A DNA stretch of 64,000 nt from Streptomyces cyanogenus (GCF_017526105.1 NZ_CP071839.1:186001-250000), one strand, 5' to 3'. Shown: positions 35,100-44,783, counted from the first letter of the stretch. Notes: generated from the letters alone by a model not told the origin. Numbers and translations: made by a program.

Positions 35100-36182
35100 T
35101 CAAGAGGGGCGGGCTGGGCGACGGGAGTGGGAGCTGGAGGACATGAACCGGGTCTGTCCGGGTTCTGGGAGATCAGGGCCGCGTGCGGCGTTGCGGTCTG
35201 CTTCGCGGACAGGCCGGCGGAACGTGGCGCGGTAGTCCCGCGGGCGCTGGCCGGTGTACCGGGCGAAGATGGCGCTGAAGGTGCTCGTGTCCGTGTACCC
35301 GAGGTCGGCGGCGATGTGTGCGATGGTCCTGTCGGTGGTCTCCAGCAGATGACGGGCCCGGCGGACCCGAGCGGATTGCAGGTAGGCGAGCGGGGTCTGA
35401 CCTGCTTCCTCGCCGAAGCGGCGGAGCATGGTGCGGGTGCTGACGTGGAACGTTTCGGCGAGGGCGGACAGGTCGTAGCGAGTTCCGAGGTTCTGGTCGA
35501 GCCATCGTTTGACGCCGAGTGAGAACTCACGGCCGACGGCGGGCATGAGCTCCAGGTCGACGTAGGGAGTCTGGGTGGAGCGTGCGTCGTCGACGAGCGC
35601 GATGCGTGCGGTGCTGCGGGCGACGCGGGAGCCGTCGTGCTCACGGATCAACTGGAGTGCGAAGTCGTACATGGCACTGAAGGCGGCCGTGGTCGTCACA
35701 CCGCGATCGGTGACCACCAGATGCTCGGGGCGCACCTTCACATTGACGTACCGACGGGCGAACTGATCCGCGAACAGCCAGGACGTCGTCGCCTCGCGCC
35801 CGTCGAGCAGGCCGGTCTCGGCGACGAGGAAGGCGCCGACACAGATCGACACGACGGCGGTTCCGGAGGCGGCCTGCGACCGGATCGCCGCCACTTCGGG
35901 CCTCAGGTTCGCGAGCGTGGCGTCGAGATCGAGCCTGGGCGAGAACTCGAAACCCGGCACGATCAGGACATCGACGGGCCGCAACGCCGAGACCTCGATG
36001 GCCGAGCCGCCGGAGGCAACCACCCGTCGCCGGGGCGAGACGACGGACACCTCGTGGGGCGGTCGGTCCAACCCGTGCGCCGCCGCGATGTGATCGGCCA
36101 TGGCCAGCAGATCGGGGATCCCGAACACCTCCGAGGCGAAGCAGCCGGGATACGCCAGCACACCCAGGCGCAGTGGGTTCAT
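35100..36182 (-). CDS. GlxA-type AraC-family transcriptional regulator
   Basis: 360 residues from ATG 36182, with GGAGGAATC directly upstream. The DJ-1/PfpI-like domain includes VDVLIVPGFEFS and TAVVSICVGAFLVAETGLLD (Cys at the elbow). The AraC domain reads LSALAETFHVSTRTMLRRFG, GQTPLAYLQSARVRRARHLL and TIAHIAADLGYTDTSTFSAI. A 40-residue tail after RDYRATF is low complexity and could be read-through by mutation. It is divergent from a dienelactone hydrolase, its likely target, through the repeats at 36208. Confidence 0.9.
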   Translation of the reverse strand: MNPLRLGVLAYPGCFASEVFGIPDLLAMADHIAAAHGLDRPPHEVSVVSPRRRVVASGGSAIEVSALRPVDVLIVPGFEFSPRLDLDATLANLRPEVAAIRSQAASGTAVVSICVGAFLVAETGLLDGREATTSWLFADQFARRYVNVKVRPEHLVVTDRGVTTTAAFSAMYDFALQLIREHDGSRVARSTARIALVDDARSTQTPYVDLELMPAVGREFSLGVKRWLDQNLGTRYDLSALAETFHVSTRTMLRRFGEEAGQTPLAYLQSARVRRARHLLETTDRTIAHIAADLGYTDTSTFSAIFARYTGQRPRDYRATFRRPVREADRNAARGPDLPEPGQTRFMSSSSHSRRPARPS

Positions 36183-36207
36183 GATTCCTCCGACTCCCCG
36201 CGAAGGT

Positions 36208-36240
36208 GGCGATATCGCCGTGCTTTGTGGCGATGTCGCC
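36208..36240. promoter_or_regulatory. Two direct GGCGATRTCGCC palindromes
   Basis: GGCGATATCGCC (36208-36219, perfect palindrome) and GGCGATGTCGCC (36229-36240) are repeated 21 bases apart, two helical turns, between the GlxA-type regulator and the hydrolase gene. A good candidate for AraC-type binding. Confidence 0.65.
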
Positions 36241-36278
36241 GCTTCTCGTGGGAGCAGTGTCGCACCACACTCTCGAAC

Positions 36279-37097
36279 ATGACAACGATGCGAGCACGGC
36301 GCGACGACCCCTTGGACGACTTCTACCGGAGAGCTGTCAGCGTCGATGACGTCAGCAAGACCGTGTACGTTGCCGGGACAGGACCCGGCGTCATCCTGAT
36401 GCCCGAGATGCCGGGCATCAGCCCCGACGTCGCGCGGTTGGCACGCTGGATACGCGACGCCGGCTTCTGCGTCCACCTGCCCTCCCTCTTCGGCGTCGAC
36501 GGTGCCTACCCGACGACCGAGGCAGGCGAGGCCGTCGTCCGGCGGGCATGCGTCAGCGCCGAGTTCCGTGCGTTCGCCGGGGGCGGCACCAGTCCCGTCG
36601 TGGCGTGGCTGCGCGGCCTCGCGCGGATCGCGCACGCGGAGTGCGGTGGGCCGGGCGTCGGCGCGGTCGGGCTGTGCTTCACCGGCAACTTCGCGTTGAC
36701 CATGGCACTCGAACCGGCCGTCATCGCCCCCGTCGTCAATCATCCCTCGCTGCCGCTCGACGACCCCGGAGGGCTGGAGATCGCAGACGAGGACGCAGTT
36801 GCCCTCGCCGAACGCATCGAACGAGACGGATTGAAGGTGCTCGGCTACCGCTTCGACAACGACAGGTGGTGCACGGGCCAGCGGTTCGCGGCCTACCAAG
36901 CACTACTCGGCGACGCGTTCGACGGCCGCGTTCTTCCCGGAGATGCAGCGAACACGAACCCTCCGCCCTTCTTCCGCGACGTCGTCGGGAGCGCCCACAG
37001 CGTCGTCACGGCACATCTCGTGGACGAGCAGGGTCACCCGACGGTACGTGCCCGTGATGAGATCATCGCTTTCCTCACGGAGCAGCTCAGACGATGA
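36279..37097 (+). CDS. Dienelactone-hydrolase-family protein
   Basis: 272 residues from ATG 36279. The alpha/beta-hydrolase core contains VILMPEMPGISPDVARLARW (Glu as in DLH), the nucleophile region GVGAVGLCFTGNFALTMALE with Cys in place of Ser, a later acidic region FDNDRWCTG and HLVDEQGHPTV with His. This Cys-Asp-His set is that of dienelactone hydrolases, which open lactones in aromatic degradation. The substrate is inferred only from the family. Its promoter is shared with the GlxA-type gene. Confidence 0.8.
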   Translation: MTTMRARRDDPLDDFYRRAVSVDDVSKTVYVAGTGPGVILMPEMPGISPDVARLARWIRDAGFCVHLPSLFGVDGAYPTTEAGEAVVRRACVSAEFRAFAGGGTSPVVAWLRGLARIAHAECGGPGVGAVGLCFTGNFALTMALEPAVIAPVVNHPSLPLDDPGGLEIADEDAVALAERIERDGLKVLGYRFDNDRWCTGQRFAAYQALLGDAFDGRVLPGDAANTNPPPFFRDVVGSAHSVVTAHLVDEQGHPTVRARDEIIAFLTEQLRR

Positions 37098-37742
37098 GGC
37101 GCGAGCCACGCCGGAACACTCTGCCGGAGCCGGCCTGACCAGCCCGCAGGCCGGGCGTCGGCCGCCGTCGCCCATGCACTGCACCGATGTCCCCGCCGAC
37201 ATGGCCGACCTGGACTTCGCCCACACCGACGCCGCACGGCTGACCACAACCGGTCGAGCGCGCCTGCTGGCCCGGTTCACCCGGGCGAGGGCGCTGCCGG
37301 GCGGTTTCGGCGATGACGTGGGTGTCACCTGCGTCGGTCTTGTCCGCACCCGGCAGGCCCCGGACATGCGGCTGAGCGTGCGGCTGGGCAGGGCGGAGGA
37401 CGTGCCCGGCATGTTTACGGCCCAGTGGAACTCACGGCCAGGCTCAGGGTCCGAGCGCCGTCAGGATTGCCGAGTCGTCGTTGTCGATCTTCTTCGCCCA
37501 GAGGGTCACCCGCCTCGTCGACCACCGCCGCCCGGTAGTGGCACATGCCAGCGTCGGCGTCAGCCCAGAACTGGGCCACCCCGCCGTCATTTACGCGGAC
37601 AGCAGGCCGCAGAAGGCGCGACACCCCCATCAGCAGCAGCGCCCTGGAGAACCGAACGGCCACTTCTTCGGAGCCACATCGGGCAAGCCGCCCTCAGCCA
37701 CATCCGGCCCTCCCAGGCCGCGGGACAACTTAAGGAGACACC
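37098..37742. other. Intergenic stretch with decayed frames
   Basis: A plus-strand frame (MADLDFAHTDAARLTTTGRA) and a minus-strand frame (VRVNDGGVAQFWADADAGMC, and in another frame LWAKKIDNDDSAILTALGP before a stop) look like parts of two decayed proteins. Neither is recognised or complete. Confidence 0.35.
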
Positions 37743-38627
37743 CTGACTGAGAGCACCAATGTGGTCGTGATAGGCGGCGGATACGCCGGCGTCATGGCGG
37801 CCAATCGCTTGACGCAGCGCGACGACGTGACAGTGACTCTGATCAACCCACGCCCGGTCTTCGTCGAGCGGATCCGCCTGCACCAACTGGTGGCCGGATC
37901 CGACGACGCGCTGGTCGACTACACACAAGTCCTGGGCAGCGGCATCCGGCTGGTGGTCGGCACAGTGGCACGGATCGACGTGTCCGAGCGCAGCGTGACG
38001 TTGGCGACCGGGGGCACGGTCGGCTACGACTACCTGGTCTACGCAGTGGGCAGTGGCAGCGCCGCCCCGCGTGTGCGGGGAGCGGCCGAGTTCGCCTACC
38101 TGATCGCCAGCCTGGAGGAGGCGGAGCGGCTGCGGCCAGTCGTCGACGCAGCGCCAGCTGCGGCAGCGATGACGGTTGTCGGAGCCGGTCCGACCGGCAT
38201 CGAGACCGCCGCCGAACTGGCGGAGAAGGGCCACGCCGTGACCCTGATCTGCGGCGAGGTACTCGGCCCCTACCTTCACCCTAGAGGTCGGCGCTCGGTT
38301 GCCAAGCGGCTGGGCAAACTCGGTGTGGCCGTACTCGAAGGCCCCGACGCCAAGGTGACGGCTGTGACTCGCGATGTCGTGCAGCTCAGTGGCGGCCGCG
38401 AACTGCCGAGCAAGGTGACCATCTGGACCGCCGGATTCGGCGTGCCGGACCTGGCCGGCCGCAGCGGGCTGAGCACCGACGCCTTGGGCCGACTGCTCAC
38501 GGACGAGACGTTGACCAGCGTGGACGACGTGCGCATCGTCGCGGCCGGTGATTCGGCGGCACCGTCGGACCTGCCGTTTCGGATGAGCTGCCAGGCCGCA
38601 CTTCCTCTGGGCGTGGTTCGGAGCTGA
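37743..38627 (+). CDS. FAD/NAD(P)-dependent oxidoreductase (NDH-2-like), 3'-shortened
   Basis: About 294 residues. The first Rossmann motif is VVVIGGGYAGVMAANRL, the second MTVVGAGPTGIETAAELA, and VDDVRIVAAGDSAAPSDLPF is the FAD-binding ATG/GD region, as in type II NADH dehydrogenases. The ribosome site AAGGAGA is spaced for CTG 37743 (CTG ACT GAG); the next canonical start, GTG 37761, would trim the first strand. After RMSCQAALPLG the frame ends in VVRS-stop, whereas relatives usually continue about 80-100 residues, so the C-terminus is lost. Possibly inactive. Confidence 0.7.
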   Translation: MTESTNVVVIGGGYAGVMAANRLTQRDDVTVTLINPRPVFVERIRLHQLVAGSDDALVDYTQVLGSGIRLVVGTVARIDVSERSVTLATGGTVGYDYLVYAVGSGSAAPRVRGAAEFAYLIASLEEAERLRPVVDAAPAAAAMTVVGAGPTGIETAAELAEKGHAVTLICGEVLGPYLHPRGRRSVAKRLGKLGVAVLEGPDAKVTAVTRDVVQLSGGRELPSKVTIWTAGFGVPDLAGRSGLSTDALGRLLTDETLTSVDDVRIVAAGDSAAPSDLPFRMSCQAALPLGVVRS

Positions 38628-39016
38628 ACGTCAGGGGCGTCGGAATGCGCATCGCCGGGCTAGGCGAACCTCCTGTCAGCGAGCTGTCTGTGAGGGCGGA
38701 AGGTGCGGCGGCACGCCTGGGGCTGACACCGATGGTGGCGTGGAGGTGCCGGCGCGGGGAGGCGCCTGTGCCGGATCCGGGGCCGGTGGGCGAACAGGTC
38801 GATCGGCCAGTCGGTGTTCTCCAGGAAGTGGGGTGCTGCAGCCGTCCTTACGAAACCGCGACATAGCCGCCGCTCCTCTTCTGCGTAGGCCACGAGAGCG
38901 GCCATCGTTGTCTCTGCACCCCAGAGGACAGCAGCATGATCCGCGGGGCTGCATGTGCGTGCCCCGTCAACCCGGCGGGCACCGCCGCGGTGTCAGGGAA
39001 GCGGCACACCGCGGCG
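38628..39016. other. Intergenic stretch, no recognised gene
   Basis: It contains what may be the decayed remainder of the oxidoreductase and a minus-strand frame (MAALVAYAEEERRLCRGFVR) that is protein-like but unrecognised. Confidence 0.3.
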
Positions 39017-39050
39017 GGGTGTCCGGGGCGCTCAGGCACCCCGGACACCC
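39017..39050. terminator. Strong hairpin terminator
   Basis: GGGTGTCCGGGG (39017-39028) and CCCCGGACACCC (39039-39050) form a perfect 12-base stem with a 10-base loop, between the oxidoreductase region and the metalloprotease gene. Direction is not fixed by a U-tract. Confidence 0.6.
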
Positions 39051-39310
39051 GGCATCCTCAACTGACCTACAGTTTCGGCGCGGACAGGGAGGCCGTCGCC
39101 CCTCAATACCGGGTAACAGGCCAATCTACGACGCGAAGACACCTCCCGGTAGGCCGCCCGCACCGCCCAGGACGAAAACGACCAGGTCGGCGCTCTGCCC
39201 GCCGACGCCTCGGCAGGTCCTTCTCCTGGCCGTGCAGCCAAGCGTCTCCGGCCTTGCGCCGGCTGCGCGCTACGCAGGCGGCGGATCTGCGGCCTCCGGG
39301 ACGTCGTGAG

Positions 39311-40357
39311 TCAGGCGACGCCGGGGATGGCCCGGGCCTGGAACGCGGCGCGCACCGCGTCGGCCGCGCTCTTTCCGTACATCTTCTGCGCCGTCGCGAC
39401 CGTCGTGTTCGCGGCCGCCGCGAAACTGGTGTCGGGGGCGAAGCCGAACTGGGCGTTGACAATGATCCGGTCGGCGACGCGCGCGCCGAGGGCGGTACGG
39501 ATGTCGAACAGCGCGCGGGACCAGATCTCACCGTCCGCATGGACCTCGCCGACCCGGTCCGCGTACGTCTTGTCGGAGTCGATCCGGCGCAGACAGTGCG
39601 GGGCCTCGCTGTACGTGACGGAGTCCCAGTCGGCGACGCAGGCGACGTCGGCCTTCAGCGGCCAGCCGTAGCGTGCGGCGGCGTGCTCTCCGACGGCGAC
39701 GGCGAGATAGTCGCCGAAGGCCTCGCCGATGGAGCCGGCCTCCAGAGAGGTACCGAAGCCGGGTACTTGGGCGTGGTGCACGGCGTGACCGTACTCGTGC
39801 ACGACGACCTCGGCGTCCTCGGCGTCGTCCACACCGCCCTTGCCGAAGCGGATCTCCGCCTTCTTGTCGGTGAAGAACGAGTTGTCGGCGCCCCATTGGT
39901 TGATACGAACCGGCTGGACCCGGTCGTTGGCGCCGGGCAGTTCGCTGCCGAAGCCGAGACCCTGCAGGTACTCCTGCGCCTCGTTGACCCAGAAGTACGC
40001 CATGACCTGCTCGAACTGGTCGTCGTGCCGGTCGTACGAGGCGGCGTCGGCAACCCGCGCAGAGGCCCCGGTGTCGGAACGGACCGAGACCCAGCGGCCG
40101 GAGAGGCCGCCGCTGCTGTCCAGATTGCGCAGCGCGACGGTCGCGTAGGCGGTGGCGGGAACCGCGTCGGCGGCGTCCTTGGCATCGGTGAGGCTCTGGT
40201 TGCCCGACGACTGGACAGGGTTGACCATGAAGACACGGCCCTGCGGGCCGGGCACGGCGGGGGCGGTCACCGTGGCGGAGGCCGAGGCAGCCGTCATGAG
40301 CACGGCCACGGTGGCGATGGCCCCGGCGAGCAGACCGCGGGGTGTGCGGTGAGCCAT
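39311..40357 (-). CDS. Secreted zinc metalloprotease (HEYGH)
   Basis: 348 residues from ATG 40357, with GGGGAGGA before it. A signal peptide covers residues 1-28 (GLLAGAIATVAVLMTAASAS). The zinc site is VVVHEYGHAVHHAQ (H187, E188, H191), with E212 in GSIGEAFGDYLAVAV as third ligand, the gluzincin layout of M4/M36 proteases. It is short for M36 and has no recognisable long propeptide. Exported; role perhaps nutrient or peptide degradation. Confidence 0.85.
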   Translation of the reverse strand: MAHRTPRGLLAGAIATVAVLMTAASASATVTAPAVPGPQGRVFMVNPVQSSGNQSLTDAKDAADAVPATAYATVALRNLDSSGGLSGRWVSVRSDTGASARVADAASYDRHDDQFEQVMAYFWVNEAQEYLQGLGFGSELPGANDRVQPVRINQWGADNSFFTDKKAEIRFGKGGVDDAEDAEVVVHEYGHAVHHAQVPGFGTSLEAGSIGEAFGDYLAVAVGEHAAARYGWPLKADVACVADWDSVTYSEAPHCLRRIDSDKTYADRVGEVHADGEIWSRALFDIRTALGARVADRIIVNAQFGFAPDTSFAAAANTTVATAQKMYGKSAADAVRAAFQARAIPGVA

Positions 40358-40477
40358 GTACGTCCTCCCCTTGCGGATGGCGTGAATGCGGTGGTGCCGT
40401 ATGGGCGTGATCTTCGCGCACCACGCGGCTCTTGAACAGATCCATGACCAAGACCACCGCGATGCACAGCACCCGGA

Positions 40478-40849
40478 TCATGCGCGGAAGCGGGAGAGCC
40501 AGGTGCCTGGTGATCGGGGTGGGGATGTCGGGCTTGGCGTTCGGCGATGGTGGCGCGCGCTGTCGTCGTCGCACAGGTGCGGGTGGGTCTCGCGTGGGGC
40601 GTCCCACCCGGAGGGCGCGATGGCATTCCACCGTTCGTCGGCGCAGCGGGTGCCGCAGTGGACGCACACCAGGCGGCGGGCCTCCCGCTCGACCCTCTTC
40701 TGCCCGGCCGCGCGGCGCAGATGCTCCTTGTATGCGCGCTCGCGGGCTTCGTACTCGGCCTGCCGGCGGGCGTTGTGGGCTTCGCGGCGGGGGTTGCCGA
40801 TCACATCGAGGAGCGTCTGGTTGTGCGGCCGGCCGAAGCGCCGGAACAT
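40478..40849 (-). CDS. Hypothetical small zinc-knuckle-like protein
   Basis: 123 residues from ATG 40849 (MFRRFGRPHNQTLLDVIGNP; GTG 40876 is an alternative). A highly charged helix (EARERAYKEHLRRAAGQKRV) is followed by REARRLVCVHCGTRCADERW, a CxxC-xxx-C motif, then a basic tail. No known family is recognised and the ribosome site is weak. The stretch 40358-40477 holds nothing convincing. Confidence 0.5.
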   Translation of the reverse strand: MFRRFGRPHNQTLLDVIGNPRREAHNARRQAEYEARERAYKEHLRRAAGQKRVEREARRLVCVHCGTRCADERWNAIAPSGWDAPRETHPHLCDDDSARHHRRTPSPTSPPRSPGTWLSRFRA

Positions 40850-41075
40850 CGCCGTGGCCGATCCGTGCTCCTTCACACCCGCGGCGCCCAGCTCGGCGAA
40901 CGCGCCACCCTCACCTGGATCCCGGGCGGCAGCCCCTCGCGCAGCTGCCGGCGGACCCTGGCTCTTGTCCATCCCGACCACCGGGGCCGCTACGCCACCG
41001 TTCTCGCGCTGGACTGACACCCAGATCAGGCAAACGAGTTCAACGGTGCCGTCTGGGCTCCGCCGCACGACCAAC

Positions 41076-41312
41076 AGCTGCGAAGACGCAATTCGCGCGG
41101 CGATCGACCTCGGCGGCGACACAGGCACCGTCGCCGCGGTGACCGGAGGACTCGCGGGGGCACACTACGGGCTGGATGCAATCCCCGCCCACTGGACCCA
41201 GCCGCTCCACGTCCCCCTCCCCGGATTCGACGGACAGGTGCTGCGCCTGAAGCCGAGCACCGGGATGCCCGCTCCGAGGGTGTCGCGACGGAGCAGCTCG
41301 GCGACGTGGTGA
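41076..41312 (+). pseudogene. ADP-ribosylglycohydrolase C-terminal fragment
   Basis: SCEDAIRAAIDLGGDTGTVA followed by AVTGGLAGAHYGLDAIPAHW is the metal-binding GGDT end of DraG-type ADP-ribosylglycohydrolases, and LHVPLPGFDGQVLRLK is the usual tail. The first three-quarters is missing and the last 20 residues diverge. Confidence 0.7.
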
Positions 41313-41485
41313 TTATGTCAGGCGTGTCCGAACTGCATGGTATGGAGGGTGAGAAGCAGGGCGTCGAAGCCGAAGAGGGAGCCGGGCGCGAGTCCGACGT
41401 GTGATCAGGAGAGGTAGTCAACCGCCGGACGACTCCTCCCGCACGCCGCCGACCGACATCCCGGCGACCGATCGCACCCGGCCGG

Positions 41486-43219
41486 TCAGTCCTGGGCCGG
41501 CAGGACCTGAGTCACCTTGCCCTTCAGGTCGGCGTTCAGATGGCCACTGACATGTTCGTCGGCGAAATAGACGGCCAGTCCCCGGGGCGTGCCGAAGGTG
41601 TCGTCGGCGGGGCGGACCAGGAGATAACGCAGCGTCGGCTGCTCCACGTTGAGGTCCTTCTCCGCCCGCTTCAGCAAGGAAGGGAGGACGTCCCAGTCGA
41701 AGTCGTCCAGGTCGAACGGGCGTTCACCCCCGATGATCGCGCCGCTGATGATGCCCTTCTTGACACCTTCGACCGGGCGGTAGGTGTAGCTGTCGTACTT
41801 GGTGTCGCTTCCCTTGACCATGATGTCCGCGGACACGTATCCCGGATAGACAGTGAAGTCGCACGCGCGGTCCCTGCCGGTCGCGGCCTTGATCTCCTTC
41901 ACCGCCGTCCGGATGCCGTCTGGGGTGAGCAGATCGGTCTTCGTCTCCGCCTGCGAGGCCGGCGCCGACCGGGACGGTCCCGACGCTTCGGGGGTGGGGT
42001 CCTTCTTCCTGGTCGAGGAGGAACCGGGTTGATCGGCTGCTTTCCCGTCGCCGTTGTCGCCTCCGTCCGGCAGCAGCGTCCACACCAGGACTCCCGCCAG
42101 CACGGTGCCGACGACGGAGGAGGCGATGGTGATGCGGCTCCTCGCACGGCTGCCCGGGCGCGGCGTCATCGAGCGTGTGGGACCCGTCGGATAGGGCGTC
42201 GGCGGGGCGACGGGCCGGCGCACGGCGTCGTACGGGCCTGCCGGCCGGAAGCCGGTCGGCGGCCCGAAGTCCGTCGGGGGTCCGAACCCGGAGGGCGTGG
42301 GTGCCGGGTCCGGTGGAGGCGCCAACCGGTACGAGGTGGCCTGGCCCCCTCCGCCGGGAACACCGGGAGCGGAGTCGGGGCTGCCGGCCGCCTCCGCGAG
42401 CATCCGTTCCGCTGTCTCCGCGTCCGCCCGGCCGACCGGGTCCTTGACAAGCACGGCGTTCAGGAAGCCGGCCAGCACCCCGGCCCGGTGAGGGGGTGGC
42501 AGCTCCTCGCTGAGGAGGGCCGCGAGCGTCGCGAGGGTGGTGCCCCTGCGCAGCGGGTGGTGGCCTTCGACGGCGACGTACAGCATCATCGCCAGTGACC
42601 ACAGGTCGGAGCCCGGGCCGCCCTCGCCGCCGGAGATGCGCTCGGGGGCCATGTAGTCGGGCGTGCCGATGATGGACCCGGTCGCGGTCAGGACGGTCGA
42701 CTCCCTGATGGCCGCGATGCCGAAGTCGGTGAGCACAGGACGCCCGTCGGGCCTCATCAGCACGTTCGCGGGTTTCACGTCCCGGTGCTGGACGCCGACC
42801 TCGTGCGCGGCCCGCAGGGCGGCCAGCACCTCGCGGCCGATCCGGGCGGCCTCGGCGGGCGCCAGCGGGCCCTTGTCCAGCCGGTCCTGCAGTGACCCTC
42901 CGGTCACCAACTCCATGACAAGCCACGGGTACGTGTACTCGCCGCCATCCACGACGTGGTGGATGGTGACCACATTGGGGTGGTCGACCCGGGCCAGTGC
43001 CCGTGCCTCGCGCAGCACCCGGGCCCGCAGCATCGCCGCAGCATCCGGATCGTACTCGGCGAGACCCGGATCGGACGGCCGTACTTCCTTGAGTGCGACC
43101 GCTCGGTCGAGGACGAGATCGCGGGCCCGCCACACCAGACCCATGCCGCCGCCACCGAGTCGCGCCTGCAGTTCGAAGCGCCCGTCAATAACCCGTCTGC
43201 CGGATTCCCCGTCGTTCAT
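41486..43219 (-). CDS. Transmembrane Ser/Thr protein kinase
   Basis: 577 residues from ATG 43219. The kinase domain (about 10-265) starts FELQARLGGGGMGLVWRARD, with the catalytic Lys in AVALKEV, VQHRDVKPANVLM (catalytic loop) and LTDFGIAAI (DFG), so it should be active. A Pro-rich linker follows. One membrane helix (ITIASSVVGTVLAGVLVWTL, near 390) leads to an extracellular Ser/Asp-rich stem and a folded domain containing CDFTVYPGYVSADIMVKG and LRYLLVRPADDTFGTPRGL. It is a Hanks-type sensor kinase. The downstream exported proteins (44261, 44808) are on the opposite strand. Confidence 0.9.
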   Translation of the reverse strand: MNDGESGRRVIDGRFELQARLGGGGMGLVWRARDLVLDRAVALKEVRPSDPGLAEYDPDAAAMLRARVLREARALARVDHPNVVTIHHVVDGGEYTYPWLVMELVTGGSLQDRLDKGPLAPAEAARIGREVLAALRAAHEVGVQHRDVKPANVLMRPDGRPVLTDFGIAAIRESTVLTATGSIIGTPDYMAPERISGGEGGPGSDLWSLAMMLYVAVEGHHPLRRGTTLATLAALLSEELPPPHRAGVLAGFLNAVLVKDPVGRADAETAERMLAEAAGSPDSAPGVPGGGGQATSYRLAPPPDPAPTPSGFGPPTDFGPPTGFRPAGPYDAVRRPVAPPTPYPTGPTRSMTPRPGSRARSRITIASSVVGTVLAGVLVWTLLPDGGDNGDGKAADQPGSSSTRKKDPTPEASGPSRSAPASQAETKTDLLTPDGIRTAVKEIKAATGRDRACDFTVYPGYVSADIMVKGSDTKYDSYTYRPVEGVKKGIISGAIIGGERPFDLDDFDWDVLPSLLKRAEKDLNVEQPTLRYLLVRPADDTFGTPRGLAVYFADEHVSGHLNADLKGKVTQVLPAQD

Positions 43220-43429
43220 GGCCGGGAGCCTACGGGATGTCGGTGACACGGTTCCTCACAGGTGCAGGCGGGGGCGACGGCTTCGGGCCCCCGCACCGCG
43301 CATTCAGCGTGCGAGGAACCTCCAGGGGCGTACGGAGCGGTCCCCGCCGACCCGGCCCCACGCCCCCTGGCCGTCCCGCGTCCCGACCAGCGCGGCCCGA
43401 ACCAAGCGGCGCCCGCTCTGCGGTGCGGC

Positions 43430-44081
43430 CGGGCCGCCGTGCGGGCTCAGCAGCGCCGCGGCCGGCTGTGCGGCGGCGTCGTCCAGCAGGTCGCTGCGGC
43501 CGGGGCTGCGCGGGCAGACGGGCTTCCTGGACTTCAACGTCCCGTCGGTGCGCGCGGTCCTCCGGTCGCCGGCGGCCGAGGGGTGCGGGACGTCGTGGCA
43601 CTGCCCCTCCTGCAGACCCGGGCCTTCCCCGCGAAGGCCGATAGCCCCGCCGTGCTGCGGGAGGCACCGGCACGGTTGCGGATCCGGCGGGCAGAGATCC
43701 TCGGCCCCTCCCCACTGCTGCTCTCCGCGTTGGAGCGGCGCCTGGCCGAGGCGGGGGCGAGGCCCGCCGACAAGTCCTCGACCGGGGTCGTGCTGGCCTC
43801 GGCGGGGTCCTCCGGTCCGGAGGTGAGCGCAGTGATCGCGGGAATCGCGAGGGAGTGGCGGCGCACCGGCTGGTACGCCGTGCGGCCTGCGTTCGCCTCT
43901 GCCTCCTCCCCCCGACCGAGGGCGCGCAGCCCCCGGGTTCCTGCTGGACCGCATCGCACGGGGCGCGGCCGGGGCGGATGTGCTCGCCGACGTGCTCGGT
44001 CCGGCCCCGGAGGCGGCTCGTCTGCTGCTGGAGAGGTTCGACGAAGCGGCGCTGCGGCATTCGCTCCGGCATCTCGCCTGA
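43430..44081 (+). pseudogene. Sirohydrochlorin-chelatase-like (CbiX) gene with frameshifts
   Basis: Pieces in different frames: GFLDFNVPSVRAVL, then DVVALPLLQTRAFPAKADSP, AEILGPSPLLLSALERRLAE, GVVLASAGSSGPEVSAVIAG with WRRTGWYAVRPAFASASSPR, then DRIARGAAGADVLADVLGPA and EAARLLLERF. These follow the order of a Streptomyces CbiX-type chelatase. At least three frameshifts (near 43540, 43580 and 43920) make it non-functional unless the sequence is wrong. Confidence 0.65.
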
Positions 44082-44260
44082 CATTCCCGCGCAACAGTCC
44101 GTCACCTGGTACGGCACATCCGGCCGTTGTGACATATTCACGCGGACGCCGACTGCATAAATTCTGCGGAAAACGGAACCTCAAAGAACACTCAACTCAG
44201 TTGCCGCCCCACTCGTTCACACGGAAGGATGATCCCACAAGCCGAAGAACGGGGAACACG

Positions 44261-44737
44261 GTGAACATCAGCAAGAAATGGCTGACGACTTTGGCGGCTC
44301 CGGTCGCCGCCGGAATTCTTTTGACCGGCATGGCGGCCCCGCAGGCGTCCGCCGCCACGCACAAGGCGGACGCCACCTGCTCCGCCTCGCTCACTCCCAC
44401 GGCAGACGCCAAGATCAAGGTGCGGACGTACTACACGAAGAAGACGAGCACGACCTGGCAGCACCTGAGCCGGTACTTCTACCCGAGCAGCCACGGCATC
44501 AAGAAGTCCCGCTCGGACACGGACGTGGCCAGTTGGCTGCTCGTCGGCTCCAGCCGGAAGGGCTGGGAACACGAGAAGCCCGGTTCGATCCGCTGGGACA
44601 TGAACTCGTACGGCTATGACTACCCCCAGGGCCAGCGTCCCGTGACCAAGAAGGGCAAGACCCGCCTGGTCGTCCACGGCTGGTACGCGCTCGACACCTG
44701 GCCGACCGAGTGCAAGGCCCAGTCCTGGGTGTTCTAG
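44261..44737 (+). CDS. Small secreted protein
   Basis: 158 residues from GTG 44261 (VNISKKWLTTLAAPVAAGIL), with GGGGAA 5 bases upstream. The signal peptide is cleaved after ASA (MAAPQASA). The mature part has two cysteines (TCSASL and TECKAQ) that may bond, and is Lys/Tyr/Ser-rich: KIKVRTYYTKKTSTTWQHLS and DMNSYGYDYPQGQRPVTKKG. No family recognised. It is followed by a strong hairpin at 44751 and then a lipoprotein gene. Confidence 0.8.
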   Translation: MNISKKWLTTLAAPVAAGILLTGMAAPQASAATHKADATCSASLTPTADAKIKVRTYYTKKTSTTWQHLSRYFYPSSHGIKKSRSDTDVASWLLVGSSRKGWEHEKPGSIRWDMNSYGYDYPQGQRPVTKKGKTRLVVHGWYALDTWPTECKAQSWVF

Positions 44738-44750
44738 TCCGCCGACCGTC

Positions 44751-44783
44751 GCGTGGGTGCGCAGCGGCGCTGCGCACCCACGC
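44751..44783 (+). terminator. Strong hairpin terminator
   Basis: GCGTGGGTGCGCAGC and GCTGCGCACCCACGC form a perfect 15-base stem with a three-base loop, 13 bases after the stop of the secreted protein gene and 25 before the lipoprotein ATG. It probably separates the two transcripts. Confidence 0.8.

Noticed and set aside
41315..41404. 29-residue acidic frame MSGVSELHG...
   Set aside because: No ribosome site or similarity; it lies in decayed sequence after the ADP-ribosylglycohydrolase fragment.
43262..44737. A single 491-residue protein ending in the secreted protein
   Set aside because: It joins frames of the broken chelatase and the signal-peptide gene; GTG 44261 with GGGGAA is the true start.
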